A stretch of DNA of 24,682 bases from Salisapilia sapeloensis (taxonomy: Eukaryota; Oomycota; Peronosporomycetes; Peronosporales; Salisapiliaceae), in the NCBI GenBank assembly GCA_023334545.1, contig JAADVB010000259.1, forward strand, positions 1-24,682, in the 5' to 3' direction. The translations under genes and the position numbers were made by a program. Positions 1 through 7,944 of the stretch are shown here, one piece after another. Numbering within the stretch: position 1 is the stretch's first letter; every line of letters starts with the position of its first letter. The notes under the pieces were generated by a model, which was given only the letters and a program-made list of their open reading frames with translations, was not told where the DNA came from and did no database searches.

Positions 1-156
1 AAGTGAAGCGACTGTTTCGCGCGCTTTTTCAGATGTGCGCATTTCGAGCAGCAGGCGTGTATGGAAGTCTTCTCGAAGATCGCTCCCCTATGGCTTACTT
101 GAAGATGAACGATCACTTGTTTTTGTATTCCTAGATTGGTGTGGAAGTTGTATTGA

Positions 157-725
157 AGTGCTGCGTTAGGTTTCCAATGGCAAGTGCACAGTAAAACCGA
201 CTACTCTCCCCGTACGCTAATTGCCGCTTCGATTGTCGTGAATAGAATGACACCATGTGAATCCCCAATTCCTCTGAACACTGATTCAGCGCGATTACGA
301 CCTAATTCATTCATTCCTCTGGGGAGGGACACATGGAAATGTATTCCTGAACAGGTATGCTGTCGGCACTGGAGTACATACAGAAACGTCTTTGAACGAT
401 GCCTTCGAGATTGGCGCGTTATGTATATGCACGGTGGTGGTCAAAAAATCGATAAACAGCACGATGTCGTATATGAACTTAAGAAGGAATCCCAGCTGGT
501 CTTAGCTTCCGCACTCGATGAGAAGCTAGAACGGGTCTCTGCGAGAACGGAAGCATTGCTGGCTTGGTCATCACTGGCGAGTTTCTAGTTGAACTGCAAT
601 AGAGCGATCAAATAGAAACCTTAAGCACATCTTCACGTTGCGTGGGCGATATGAATATCACCATATACGAATTCTGGTCATCCAACATGGCCTCCTCCGA
701 GACGAAAAGGATATTGCGAGACTGA
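157..725 (+). CDS. Possible hypothetical protein, fragment or gene relic
   Basis: A plus-strand frame is open from 157 to 588. Its only in-frame ATG near the front is at 247; GTG at 184 is the other possible start. I do not recognise the protein. The later part looks coiled-coil-like (YELKKESQLVLASALDEKLE). A GT at 535 and an AG at 601-602 would remove a 68-bp intron, the size seen elsewhere here, and lead into an in-phase exon 603-725 ending in TGA; the unspliced frame instead ends at 588. A second open frame, 2-175, enters from the left edge, so this may be the 3' part of a larger gene or a decayed one. Codon quality is poorer than in the neighbours. No function can be given. Confidence 0.25.
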
Positions 726-967
726 TCTCTAGTCTGTAACGACTAAATAGCATTAAATAGCTCTTGTAAATTTCTGCACGGGTGTTAGAAGTACGGTGGA
801 CGTACTCGCTCTATCGTCAATCTACTCATGAGTATCCAGTTCTAATACTATAACTAAATTTTGTGGCAAAGAAGTATATTGAAGTTATATGCCTCTTTGG
901 AATCGCTGAAGATTCACCGTCGCCGAGAGTGAATCTTTTTTCAAGAAATTGCTGGTATCTCAACCGC
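589..967. other. Spacer between hypothetical gene and nucleoredoxin 3' end
   Basis: About 380 bp without a firm gene. The first 137 bp may hold the last exon of the upstream hypothetical gene (603-725). The remainder is AT-richer and probably holds the 3' untranslated region of the minus-strand nucleoredoxin gene. I see no RNA gene or mobile-element signature in it. Confidence 0.4.
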
Positions 968-1414
968 TTATGGAGAACCAAGTTTACTCCAGAGGGTAGA
1001 ACAGTCGCCGTTGACCTCCACAACGAGGTTCCGGCCTTCCTGCGTGATGATCTCACCAGCTTCGTTGAGGAAAACAAGATGAGGAATCGAATTGACGCCG
1101 AATTTCTCGCTGAGCTTTGCCTCGGTTTCACGGAGCTCAAACGGAAGTGTGAGGAAAGACATTTTCTTGTAGTACCCGTCATAGCTTTCAACATCTTGAT
1201 CAGCCGAGACAAAGATGAGTTCAAATTCAGGGTGCTCCTTGACCATCTTCTCATACGTTTCGTTCAAAGTGGGTGTAAATCCTTGGCAAGGAGGGCACCA
1301 GCTTGCACTAAAGTAGAGCCCAATCACTTTCTTCCCCGCCAAGAGCTCAGATGTCGACTTCGTCCCTTCCTTTGAGCGCAACGTATCGCCCAGCATGTCC
1401 TCAAACGCTCCCAT
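968..1414 (-). CDS. Nucleoredoxin/tryparedoxin-like thioredoxin-fold protein
   Basis: A 148-aa, intronless thioredoxin-fold protein. The active site is WCPPC with cysteines 40 and 43, in the context FSASWCPPCQGFTP typical of nucleoredoxins and tryparedoxins. It is followed by the family strand ELIFVSADQD (65-74) and the cis-proline region NSIPHLVFL (Pro111). By family it should act as a thiol-disulfide oxidoreductase; no signal peptide is visible, so it is probably cytosolic. The start is the ATG at 1414, since the fold begins directly after it (GAFEDMLGD). The C-terminal tail after EGRNLVVEV is unlike the usual nucleoredoxin ending (DPxGxxFPW type, from memory of the family) and carries an extra cysteine, Cys138. 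A missed terminal exon is possible, but none was convincing. It is head-to-head with APC2, 269 bp apart. Confidence 0.9.
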   Translation of the reverse strand: MGAFEDMLGDTLRSKEGTKSTSELLAGKKVIGLYFSASWCPPCQGFTPTLNETYEKMVKEHPEFELIFVSADQDVESYDGYYKKMSFLTLPFELRETEAKLSEKFGVNSIPHLVFLNEAGEIITQEGRNLVVEVNGDCSTLWSKLGSP

Positions 1415-1439
1415 CTTCTTTCTTTTCTATCTCTGAATA

Positions 1440-1575
1440 CAAAGCGGGGTTTCACTCACGAGGGAAGTTGCGAACTGAGCATTCAGCAGGGTTTCACTCA
1501 GGAAGCAAGTATGAATTGGGTACAAAAGCGAGGCTTCACTCACGAGGCAAGTGCGATCTGGGTCCAAAAGCGAGG
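1440..1575. repeat. Imperfect tandem repeat, about 42-bp unit, three copies plus a partial
   Basis: The core GGTTTCACTCA/GGCTTCACTCA recurs at 1449, 1490 and 1532, spacing 41-42 bp. It is followed each time by a related GA(G)GCAAGT-like block and then by CAAAAGCG-type sequence; a last partial CAAAAGCGAGG lies at 1565-1575. Copies 1 and 3 share CACTCACGAGG. On the minus strand the core reads GTGAGTGAA. The array lies in the shared upstream region of the nucleoredoxin gene (-) and APC2 (+), starting about 25 bp upstream of the nucleoredoxin ATG. It could be in its 5' untranslated region or promoter. Confidence 0.75.
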
Positions 1576-1683
1576 AGGATCTTTCTGTAAATGATTTCTG
1601 ATAATTTCTTCAACATATATTCAAAAAAGTACCGTGCTAAATATGTTAGACAAGTCTTATAACAAGATAGGAACACGGCGGGT

Positions 1684-4349
1684 ATGAGCCGCATTGGCAT
1701 CGACCAGTCTTTGCTATGGCGAAAGCTATTCGCTTTTGATGAGTCAGATATAGGTCCTTTAAATGAAAGTAGTATGAAGGAGCTGCAGGAAAAGTTACAG
1801 TCTTTGGATACGAAAGAGGAAGGCAGACCGTTGCGTGCGATGGTCGTTCAGCGCCTGGCCTATTGGCTACGAGCTGATATCGTGCCTACATTTCACGAGT
1901 TCTTCACATCTCTACGCCATAAACCAAGCGCGAGTTATAAAAAGAGGCGTCAGTTCGCTGCTAATTGTGTGGAGCAAATGACTTTAGCCATGCAGTTCGC
2001 GACGGACGCAATGACTCCATGCCAAGCACTGTCCGACCTTCTACCAAAGAGTTCAGATTCAGGTACGTTCATACTATTCGTAGCTGTATGATACAAGAGC
2101 GTTTGACGATGGTATTTGTGGTAATTGTAGATCATGGTTTATCCGTTATGGAGGAAGTACTGCACATTTTCCGAGGTCTCGTCTTTGAAGAGCTTTCATA
2201 TAAACAGGTAGATTCTTCCCACTCGTTCCAGTATCTAGTAGCAAAGCTGATAATTTTGTGGTTTTGGATGATAGATATTTATCGAAGTGATCGCGATGGC
2301 TTTAGCGAGCCGCTTGCGTACCATTCGATGTACGTGTCTTCGTCTAATTCGATGCTACTATCTACCATTCACCTTACATCGTCAATAAGTAGCACACAAG
2401 ACAGAGGAGAGCGACTTGACAGCATTATTACATGCGCTATGGTCCGTTGGGTGGAGCGATTTGGTGCAAGATGCTCTAGATCAGTTGTTACGAAGTCAAT
2501 TGGAAGGCATCGTGTCTCTTAAATGTGGCGACTCCTTCACAGAAACCTACTTGACAGACATCCAAGAGTGGGTAGAAATAGATCTCCACCCATGGATCTA
2601 TACAATGTGTCAAACAAAGTACTTTGGATCGAAAGACGGACAGGAATGGAAAAAGTTTATGCACACAAACCTCCAAGAGGTATAGTCCCTACCTCTTTAT
2701 TCGCTCCTAAACTCTTAACGACACTATGACCGCATAGATGTTTGCTCGTAAACGCATCACCCAGCTCTTTGACATAATCAAAGAGTTTCCTGAAAGGTAG
2801 AAAAGTACATTTAAATGTCTTTATCATGTCTTTATCGAATGGAAATGTGTAGTGTACCAGCACTGGAGGAATTAGCAGAGTGTCTAGAAAGCGGTCAATT
2901 ATCTTCCCTTGTCATCGAAAGCTTCTCAAACGCTTTACGTACTCGTCTACTACATCCAGGCACAACGACAGCACAGATTCTAGACATTTACATTCTTACG
3001 ATTAAAGCTTTCCGCATCATCGATCGAGATGGTGTCTTACTAGAGCATCTTGGCGTACTATTCCGACAGTATCTACTCAAGCGAAAGGATACGGTTCGTT
3101 GCATCGTATCGAGCCTCACTGAGGAAGAGGAAAGTGACTTGTACGATGAACTACGACGCACCTACGGCGGTCTGACAGAGCAGGATGATGACAGTGACGA
3201 CGATGAAGTGCGTTTTTCAGCTATATACTCTCCTGCTTATACTTATTAACCGTGACTATCGTATGCTATAGGAAGGCAATCCGGACGAGTGGGAGCCGGA
3301 TCCGATTGAAGCTGAGCCGGGGAAGACTACTCGGAGCCGACGTAGTAATGACATTTTACAGATGCTAGTAAACATCTATGGCTCCCGTGAGCTCTTTGTG
3401 AACGAGTATCGGATGATGCTCGCAGATAAATTACTTCAGAACCTATCCTTTGATACATCTCATGACGTCGCGACGTTAGAACTATTGAAACTCCGATTCG
3501 GAGAAGAGTTACTGAAGCAAGGAGAGATCATGGTACGTGACATTGACGACTCAAAACGCTTAAACACATCGATCCAAGAAGCGTTCATCGAAAAACAACG
3601 TCCACTCGCCGTTCCAATAGACGCAACCATCGTCTCGCATGAGTTTTGGCCACGATTTAAAACGAATGACTTTGCATTGCCACCACAAGTCAAGCAAAGT
3701 GTCGACATGTTCCAGGAAGAGTATAATCTGATGCGAAAGCCTCGATCGCTTGATTGGAAGACATCTCTCGGCTCTGTCCAAGTAGAAATTGAGCTAGAAG
3801 GAACGACTCGAGAGTTCACCGTGTCTCCTCTCCAAGCTTCCATCATTGTCTTCTTCGATGAAAAGGATAATTGGTCTACAGATGACCTATCGACACGTCT
3901 GGAAATCACGACGGAAGCACTGGTTCAGCATGCGTCTGTGTGGGTAAACTGTGGCATCTTGGTCCTGTCATCGGACCGGAGTGAACTCATGGCTGCATCG
4001 TCCTTCCGAGATCGGGAGGACCAAGCCATGGTAGGTGAAATGGTGACGGCAGTATCGTCGGATGCACAAGCAGAGGAAGATCTAAGAGTATTTGAAAGCT
4101 ACATCGTCGGGATGCTGACGAACTTTGGATCGCTCAGTCTCCAACGCATTCACAACATGCTCTCGTCCTTTGCACGCACCGGTGCTCAGCCATGTACGTC
4201 GTCGTAAAACTTTTTATAGCTGAACAGAGCTCAAGTATGTATTCTGCTTAGATAACAAGACGATTTCTGGACTATCTGCTATACTCGGGAAGCTCGTGGA
4301 CAATGGAAGGTTGGAAGTAGCTGCTGGAGAGTATCGTCTCGCGCGGTAG
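1684..4349 (+). CDS. APC2: Anaphase-promoting complex subunit 2 (cullin-like), eight exons
   Basis: APC2 is the cullin-type scaffold of the APC/C ubiquitin ligase, which drives mitotic exit. I place exons at 1684-2062, 2131-2207, 2275-2329, 2393-2679, 2738-2796, 2853-3207, 3272-4193 and 4252-4349. All seven introns are GT-AG, 56-68 bp, and phases agree, giving 743 aa (human about 820). Diagnostic segments line up with animal APC2: TRLLHPG and the DTVR block in exon 6, then EWEPDPIEAEPGK and RRSNDILQMLVNIYGSRELF at the start of exon 7 (residues about 405-445). These are followed by the cullin-homology region with VELLKLRFGE-like ATLELLKLRFGEELL, and a C-terminal winged helix ending GEYRLAR. 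The 55-nt third exon is the least certain. The gene is tail-to-tail with the POLD4-like gene, 12 bp between stops. Confidence 0.94.
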
Positions 4350-4361
4350 AGTTGGAAGGTG

Positions 4362-4880
4362 TTAGAAACCATGGGGGCATGCCTTGTAGGTATGACCAAG
4401 AGATGCACAGGTGACACACATTTGCTCTGGTTCCGTTGTCGGGTCCTTCAAGGCTAATAGGCCGAGGCTATAGGCTCGTATCAGTCGCGTCGAGTAGCAT
4501 AGTCCAGCATGTGGACCAAACTAAGAAAATTCCTTGTCAATCCATACGTTGATACAGTTTAGCACATTATCTACCTTGTGATCTTCTTCAAAATCCACCG
4601 GTACGACATACTTATCCTAATCCATACAGCAATTAGACCAGCAGTAGCCAGTAGATACTCCAACAAGCACCTCGATAAACCCAACGGTCTTCTTCATCCG
4701 AACCGACGTCTTCTCATGAACTCGACGCGTGTACTTGACTTGTCGATAGATAAACAATGGAGCATGTACATCTTCTCCATCCTCTCCATCCTCTTTCTCT
4801 CTACTTGCTTTCACTCTCTTGACTCCTTTATCCTCCGACGTGAGGTGCTGTCGCTTCGCTTTCCGAAAGTATCCTTCCAT
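4362..4880 (-). CDS. POLD4: DNA polymerase delta subunit 4-like protein with C-terminal zinc knuckle
   Basis: Not visible as one open frame. Preferred minus-strand exons are 4880-4671, 4616-4575 and 4520-4362, with two 54-bp introns, all phase 0, giving about 136 aa. An alternative first donor at 4658 leaves a 42-bp intron and adds four residues. The N-terminus MEGYFRKAKR resembles the PCNA-binding start of POLD4 proteins (plant type MxGFYxQKK). Exon 2-3 gives DFEEDHKFGPHAGL then STRLIRAYSLGLL, matching the spacing of the POLD4 signature FD-x-D-x2-FGPC-x-G-x5-R-x2-RA-x3-GL. POLD4 tethers and stabilises replicative polymerase delta. After the signature comes a CCHC knuckle, CVTCASLGHTYKAC, which I do not know from POLD4. 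I prefer the ATG at 4880 over 4922 because the PIP-like motif follows it at once. It is head-to-head with the next gene, 65 bp apart. Confidence 0.72.
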
Positions 4881-4945
4881 TATTATAAACACCCTTTCAA
4901 GATCGCCTATCAAACCCTCCACGCGTCCATTTTGAAAAAACGAGT

Positions 4946-5401
4946 ATGGAAGCAGAGCTCTCGACCGTAACTATTGCCGTCGGTGGTGCACTTGCTGCGG
5001 CTGCTGTCGGATTCACGGCAACGAAAGTCTTTGGCAGTAGCAATAAAAAAGTGACACAAGCTCCGAAGAAAGACAAGAAGGATAAGAAGGCATCCAAGAA
5101 AGCTAAGCAACAGGCGAAAAAACAAAAGAAGGAGGAGGAGGACTCCTCCTCATCTGACGACAAAAAGGTCGACTTAGATGAATTCGTCGGTGACTTTACC
5201 GACTCGGAGGAAGAGGAAGCGAAGCGTCTCGAGAAGAAGCGTCTTAAGCGCCGTCAGAAGATGAAAAAGAAGAAGAGCAAGGCGTCTGCTGCAGCCAAGA
5301 AGGAAGCTGCCGAGCAAGATCGCGCTGCTCAGGACGAACAGCAAGTCGAGGACGGATGGCAGACCGTTTCTCGCAAGCGTTCCATGAAGAAACAGAACTA
5401 G
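4946..5401 (+). CDS. Small lysine-rich single-helix membrane-anchored protein
   Basis: A 151-aa intronless frame of unknown family. Residues 7-28 (TVTIAVGGALAAAAVGFTATKV) form one alanine/glycine-rich hydrophobic helix at the N-terminus. Then come a strongly basic stretch (41-62), an acidic serine patch with SSSSDD and DSEEEE (67-91), a second basic coiled-coil-like region (92-125) and a conserved-looking tail with DGWQTVSRKR (136-145). The chain ends KKQN, which fits the KKXX di-lysine ER-retrieval form, though the tail is so basic that this could be chance. An ER membrane anchor with a cytosolic highly charged tail is my inference. The start is the only sensible ATG, at the beginning of the hydrophobic helix. 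It shares a 65-bp upstream gap with the POLD4-like gene. Confidence 0.75.
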   Translation: MEAELSTVTIAVGGALAAAAVGFTATKVFGSSNKKVTQAPKKDKKDKKASKKAKQQAKKQKKEEEDSSSSDDKKVDLDEFVGDFTDSEEEEAKRLEKKRLKRRQKMKKKKSKASAAAKKEAAEQDRAAQDEQQVEDGWQTVSRKRSMKKQN

Positions 5402-5482
5402 AAACCTAAAAAATACCACTAGGATGTCGACTCCCTTGATGCAAATCATTCGTACTCTTTCCGTCTTAAGCTGCTAGTTCAT

Positions 5483-6268
5483 CTAGAGCTTGGACTGCGG
5501 CTGCAGCTGCTTCAAGACCACCGGGAGCTTCATCGCCAAAGCCATATTGCCCTTCATCTTGAGCTTCCCCTTCATGAACGCTTGCTGCGGATTCAGCTTC
5601 CCACTCGCGATCGCAACAAAGTCCTCATCAGCTACCGTCAACGTCACATCCGCTGGCTTCTCACCTTTCGTCACACTCGGTGACGACGACTTCAAATCGA
5701 CGTTCCAAGCGCCACCTGGAGTGATGTTAAACTGGATCACACCCTTCACTTTCGATGCCATCTCCTTGCCATTGCTCTTGACAGCGTCATCCAGTGCCTG
5801 GAAGAGTGCTGCTGACTTGAGATTGCTCGTCTCCTTGGAAGTTGCGTTGCCATCAGAACTTTTCTGTTTCTTCATATAGTCCTGTGTGGCTTTAATCACT
5901 ACATTGAGCTTCATGGCCAAGCCCATATTGCCCTTGATCTTGACCAAACCTTTCATGAACGCTTGCTGCGGATTCAGCTTGTTCGCGATCATTTTCAAGA
6001 AATTTTCTTCCGACAACTACTTCCGACGTATTAGCCGTTATGTATGCATGAGATAGAAAGGTATATGTACGGAAATGGTAATGTCCTGCTTATCGGAATC
6101 GCTCGCTTTACGGACATCGCCGTTGCCATTCTTGAGGTCGACGATCCAAGCACCAGCTTTATCGATGTCGAACTTAATCACACCTTTGATCTTGGGCACG
6201 AGTGTTGGACCGACGTCGTTCACGGCTTGGCCCATGACCTGAAATACTTGCTCCGCGGAAGTCGCCAT
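5483..6268 (-). CDS. Tandem SCP2 sterol-carrier-domain protein with peroxisomal SKL terminus
   Basis: Two exons, 6268-6071 and 6016-5483, are separated by a 54-bp intron (6017-6070) in phase 0, giving 243 aa. Two complete SCP2 domains follow each other. Each has a KVKGVI(Q/K)F strand, a GAW-VDLK strand and the signature KLNPQQAFMKG (residues 79-89 and 206-216). A short charged linker (about 110-130) joins them. SCP2 domains bind and move sterols, fatty acids and acyl-CoAs. The C-terminus is SKL, the classical type 1 peroxisome import signal, so a peroxisomal lipid carrier is likely. The start ATG at 6268 lies just before the first domain. It is head-to-head with ORC5, 76 bp apart, and tail-to-tail with the membrane-anchored protein, 81 bp apart. 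Confidence 0.95.
5541..5599. repeat. Direct repeat copy within SCP2 gene (partner 5922-5980)
   Basis: This block and 5922-5980 lie exactly 381 bp (127 codons) apart. The inner 29 bp, 5571-5599 and 5952-5980, are identical base for base, including all wobble positions of the KLNPQQAFMK codons. The outer part differs at a handful of bases. The pair marks the internal duplication of the SCP2 domain. Confidence 0.85.
5922..5980. repeat. Direct repeat copy within SCP2 gene (partner 5541-5599)
   Basis: Second copy of the SCP2-internal repeat, in the first SCP2 domain on the coding strand; the identical core is 5952-5980. Confidence 0.85.
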
Positions 6269-6344
6269 GCTTATTTTCTCTCCTTTCGCCTTCTGACGTG
6301 ACGGATCGCCGTTCGACGTGACATTGGTACATTAGTGGATCACG
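6269..6344. promoter_or_regulatory. Bidirectional upstream region of SCP2 gene and ORC5
   Basis: Only 76 bp separate the two start codons, so both promoters must lie here or reach into the genes. The octamer GACGTGAC occurs twice, at 6295-6302 and 6315-6322, 20 bp apart, the first as TGACGTGAC, close to a CRE/ATF-like core. No TATA box is evident. The regulatory role is inferred. Confidence 0.35.
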
Positions 6345-7875
6345 ATGCATGGACGAGCAGCGCAAGAGCATGCGCTTCGACAGGTACTGGCGCTTGGGGA
6401 GTGCAAGACAGAGATGCCTGCTCCATTGACAATCGTGTATGGAGGTGCTTCCACTGGCAAGTCTCTGTGCATGCAAGCTTTGGTATGGCACGACCGAGAG
6501 ATCGTGGGAACCGTCGTGGATGCTGCTGGCATCTTCACGCCATCGGATTTCTATCGGGAAGTCTTGGCACAGATAGCAGATAGCCAAGGCAATAAATCGG
6601 AGAGTACCGAGCAAGATGAAGATGAACTTGTGATTGAAAAGCAGCCTCTTAAGACCAAGGAAGAGCATACCGATAATGGGAGTAGCATGAATCTCAATTT
6701 TCTTAGTTTCGTGAAAGCGCTCGACCGAACGATGAAGCTGTGCCAGCAAAAGAAACTCTACCTGGTCGTCGATCAAGCTGACCGACTGCTCGATCGAAAA
6801 CTAGCTTCATTGCTTACTTGCGTATGCTCCATTGGCACGCATCTCGCTTATACCAATGTACGCCTTCTACCTCACATGAAATAAAGAGCATGGAGCTCAT
6901 GTAGATAAAACTATAGATATTCAAGGAAGAGGTATGGAGTATCCACGTCGTGCTTGTTATGAGAGCCACGTCTCTCGAAATGAACCACGTCATCGCTCCT
7001 TTTACGCCATTATACATCTACTTTCCTCCATACACGAATGGTAACTTGGTATCCATTTGTATACCTGACAATGGTAACCTCATCATCTATTGCGAGTAGA
7101 AGATATCACGAATATCCTAGTGGAGCACTTCGAGATGGAACATGTCGAACCGACATTCCGGCAATGGACGACGTATCTCTTCGACCTCCTTCCAAGTGCT
7201 CGACTCGATTGGCTCGACTTTCGCCAGCAAGTGCAACAGCTACTACCGGACTTTGAAGCCTTTCTCGCACAAGACACGTCCAATACGACTGTATCGTTGC
7301 AGCGATCTGCTAACGACAGTGTCTCCAAACTAATGAAGAAGCAGCGACGTCATCTCTTCGGCTTCGAGAAGCGTCAAGACAATTTCGATGGGACGCAAGA
7401 GACTTCCATCGCTGAGCTCAGCCACAGCAGTTTGCTACTAGTCGTAGCAGGCTACTTGGCATCTTTCAACCCGCAAGACACAGACGATGCATTCCTATCG
7501 TCCACAGGTGGACGCAAGCAAAAGCGGCGGAAGAAGGCGACGACAGCGGCGCCCACGACTTCCCAGAAGATGGTCATCAACCAGCTTCTCATCGGCCCCA
7601 AACCTTTTCCATTGCAACGACTACTTGCTATCTACGACAACATCCGGCAAGAGGCTGCTGCTGACTTGGATGAAGACGATCCGGATAGTACGACACCTCG
7701 AGAAGAGATTTTCACGCACCTCGCGACACTCATGCGCATGCAGCTCTTCCAACGTACGTCCGCAACGAACAGTCTCGACGACATTCGCTTCCGTTGCCTC
7801 GCGACTGCAAACTTTGTCCATGACGTTGCACGAACACTAGAGTTCCCATTGGACACGTACTTGAACCCAAGATGA
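6345..7875 (+). CDS. ORC5: Origin recognition complex subunit 5, three exons
   Basis: Exons 6345-6857, 6917-7040 and 7100-7875 are joined by two 59-bp introns with agreeing phases, giving 470 aa (human 435). ORC5 is an AAA+ subunit of the origin recognition complex that loads the replicative helicase in the nucleus. Walker A is GGASTGKS (residues 33-40) and Walker B is LVVDQAD (140-146), with Gln after the Asp. The second exon supplies the sensor strand and YIYFPPYTNED, like FPDY in animal ORC5. The C-terminal half has VAGYLASFNPQDTD and LLIGPKPFPLQRLLAIY, the strongest family signatures. An acidic insertion lies between the Walker motifs (about 79-115) and a basic patch GRKQKRRKK in the C-terminal part. 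The ATG at 6345 is just upstream of the AAA+ core. Confidence 0.95.
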
Positions 7876-7944
7876 ATGAATGATATTAGTATACTACGCT
7901 CGGTTACTTAGCCCACTCTCCTTCCCATCGACGATGAAAGTTGC
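7876..7944. other. Tail-to-tail spacer, ORC5/kinase
   Basis: This 69-bp gap separates two convergent stop codons. It must hold both 3' ends unless the transcripts overlap. No hairpin or other element stands out. Confidence 0.4.

Noticed and set aside
826-1254. 142-codon minus-strand frame overlapping the nucleoredoxin gene
   Set aside because: It overlaps the WCPPC thioredoxin-fold frame on the same strand in a different register; considered as a possible 3' exon of it but no convincing splice pair was found.
1351-1590. 79-codon plus-strand frame with a repeated peptide (AGFHS/ARLHS-RGK)
   Set aside because: The peptide repetition follows from the 42-bp DNA repeat, and the frame begins inside the antisense nucleoredoxin gene; treated as a DNA repeat, not a gene.
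1965-2522. 185-codon plus-strand frame in the APC2 5' region
   Set aside because: It reads through three introns; only its middle part (2131-2207) is real APC2 coding sequence.
4578-4970. 130-codon plus-strand frame upstream of the lysine-rich protein
   Set aside because: It is antisense to the POLD4-like exons and overlaps the start of the next gene out of frame; composition is not protein-like.
6174-6776. 200-codon minus-strand open frame over the start of ORC5 and the SCP2/ORC5 gap
   Set aside because: It is antisense to the AAA+ exon with its Walker motifs, runs through a promoter region and has no domain character; a shadow of ORC5 codon use.
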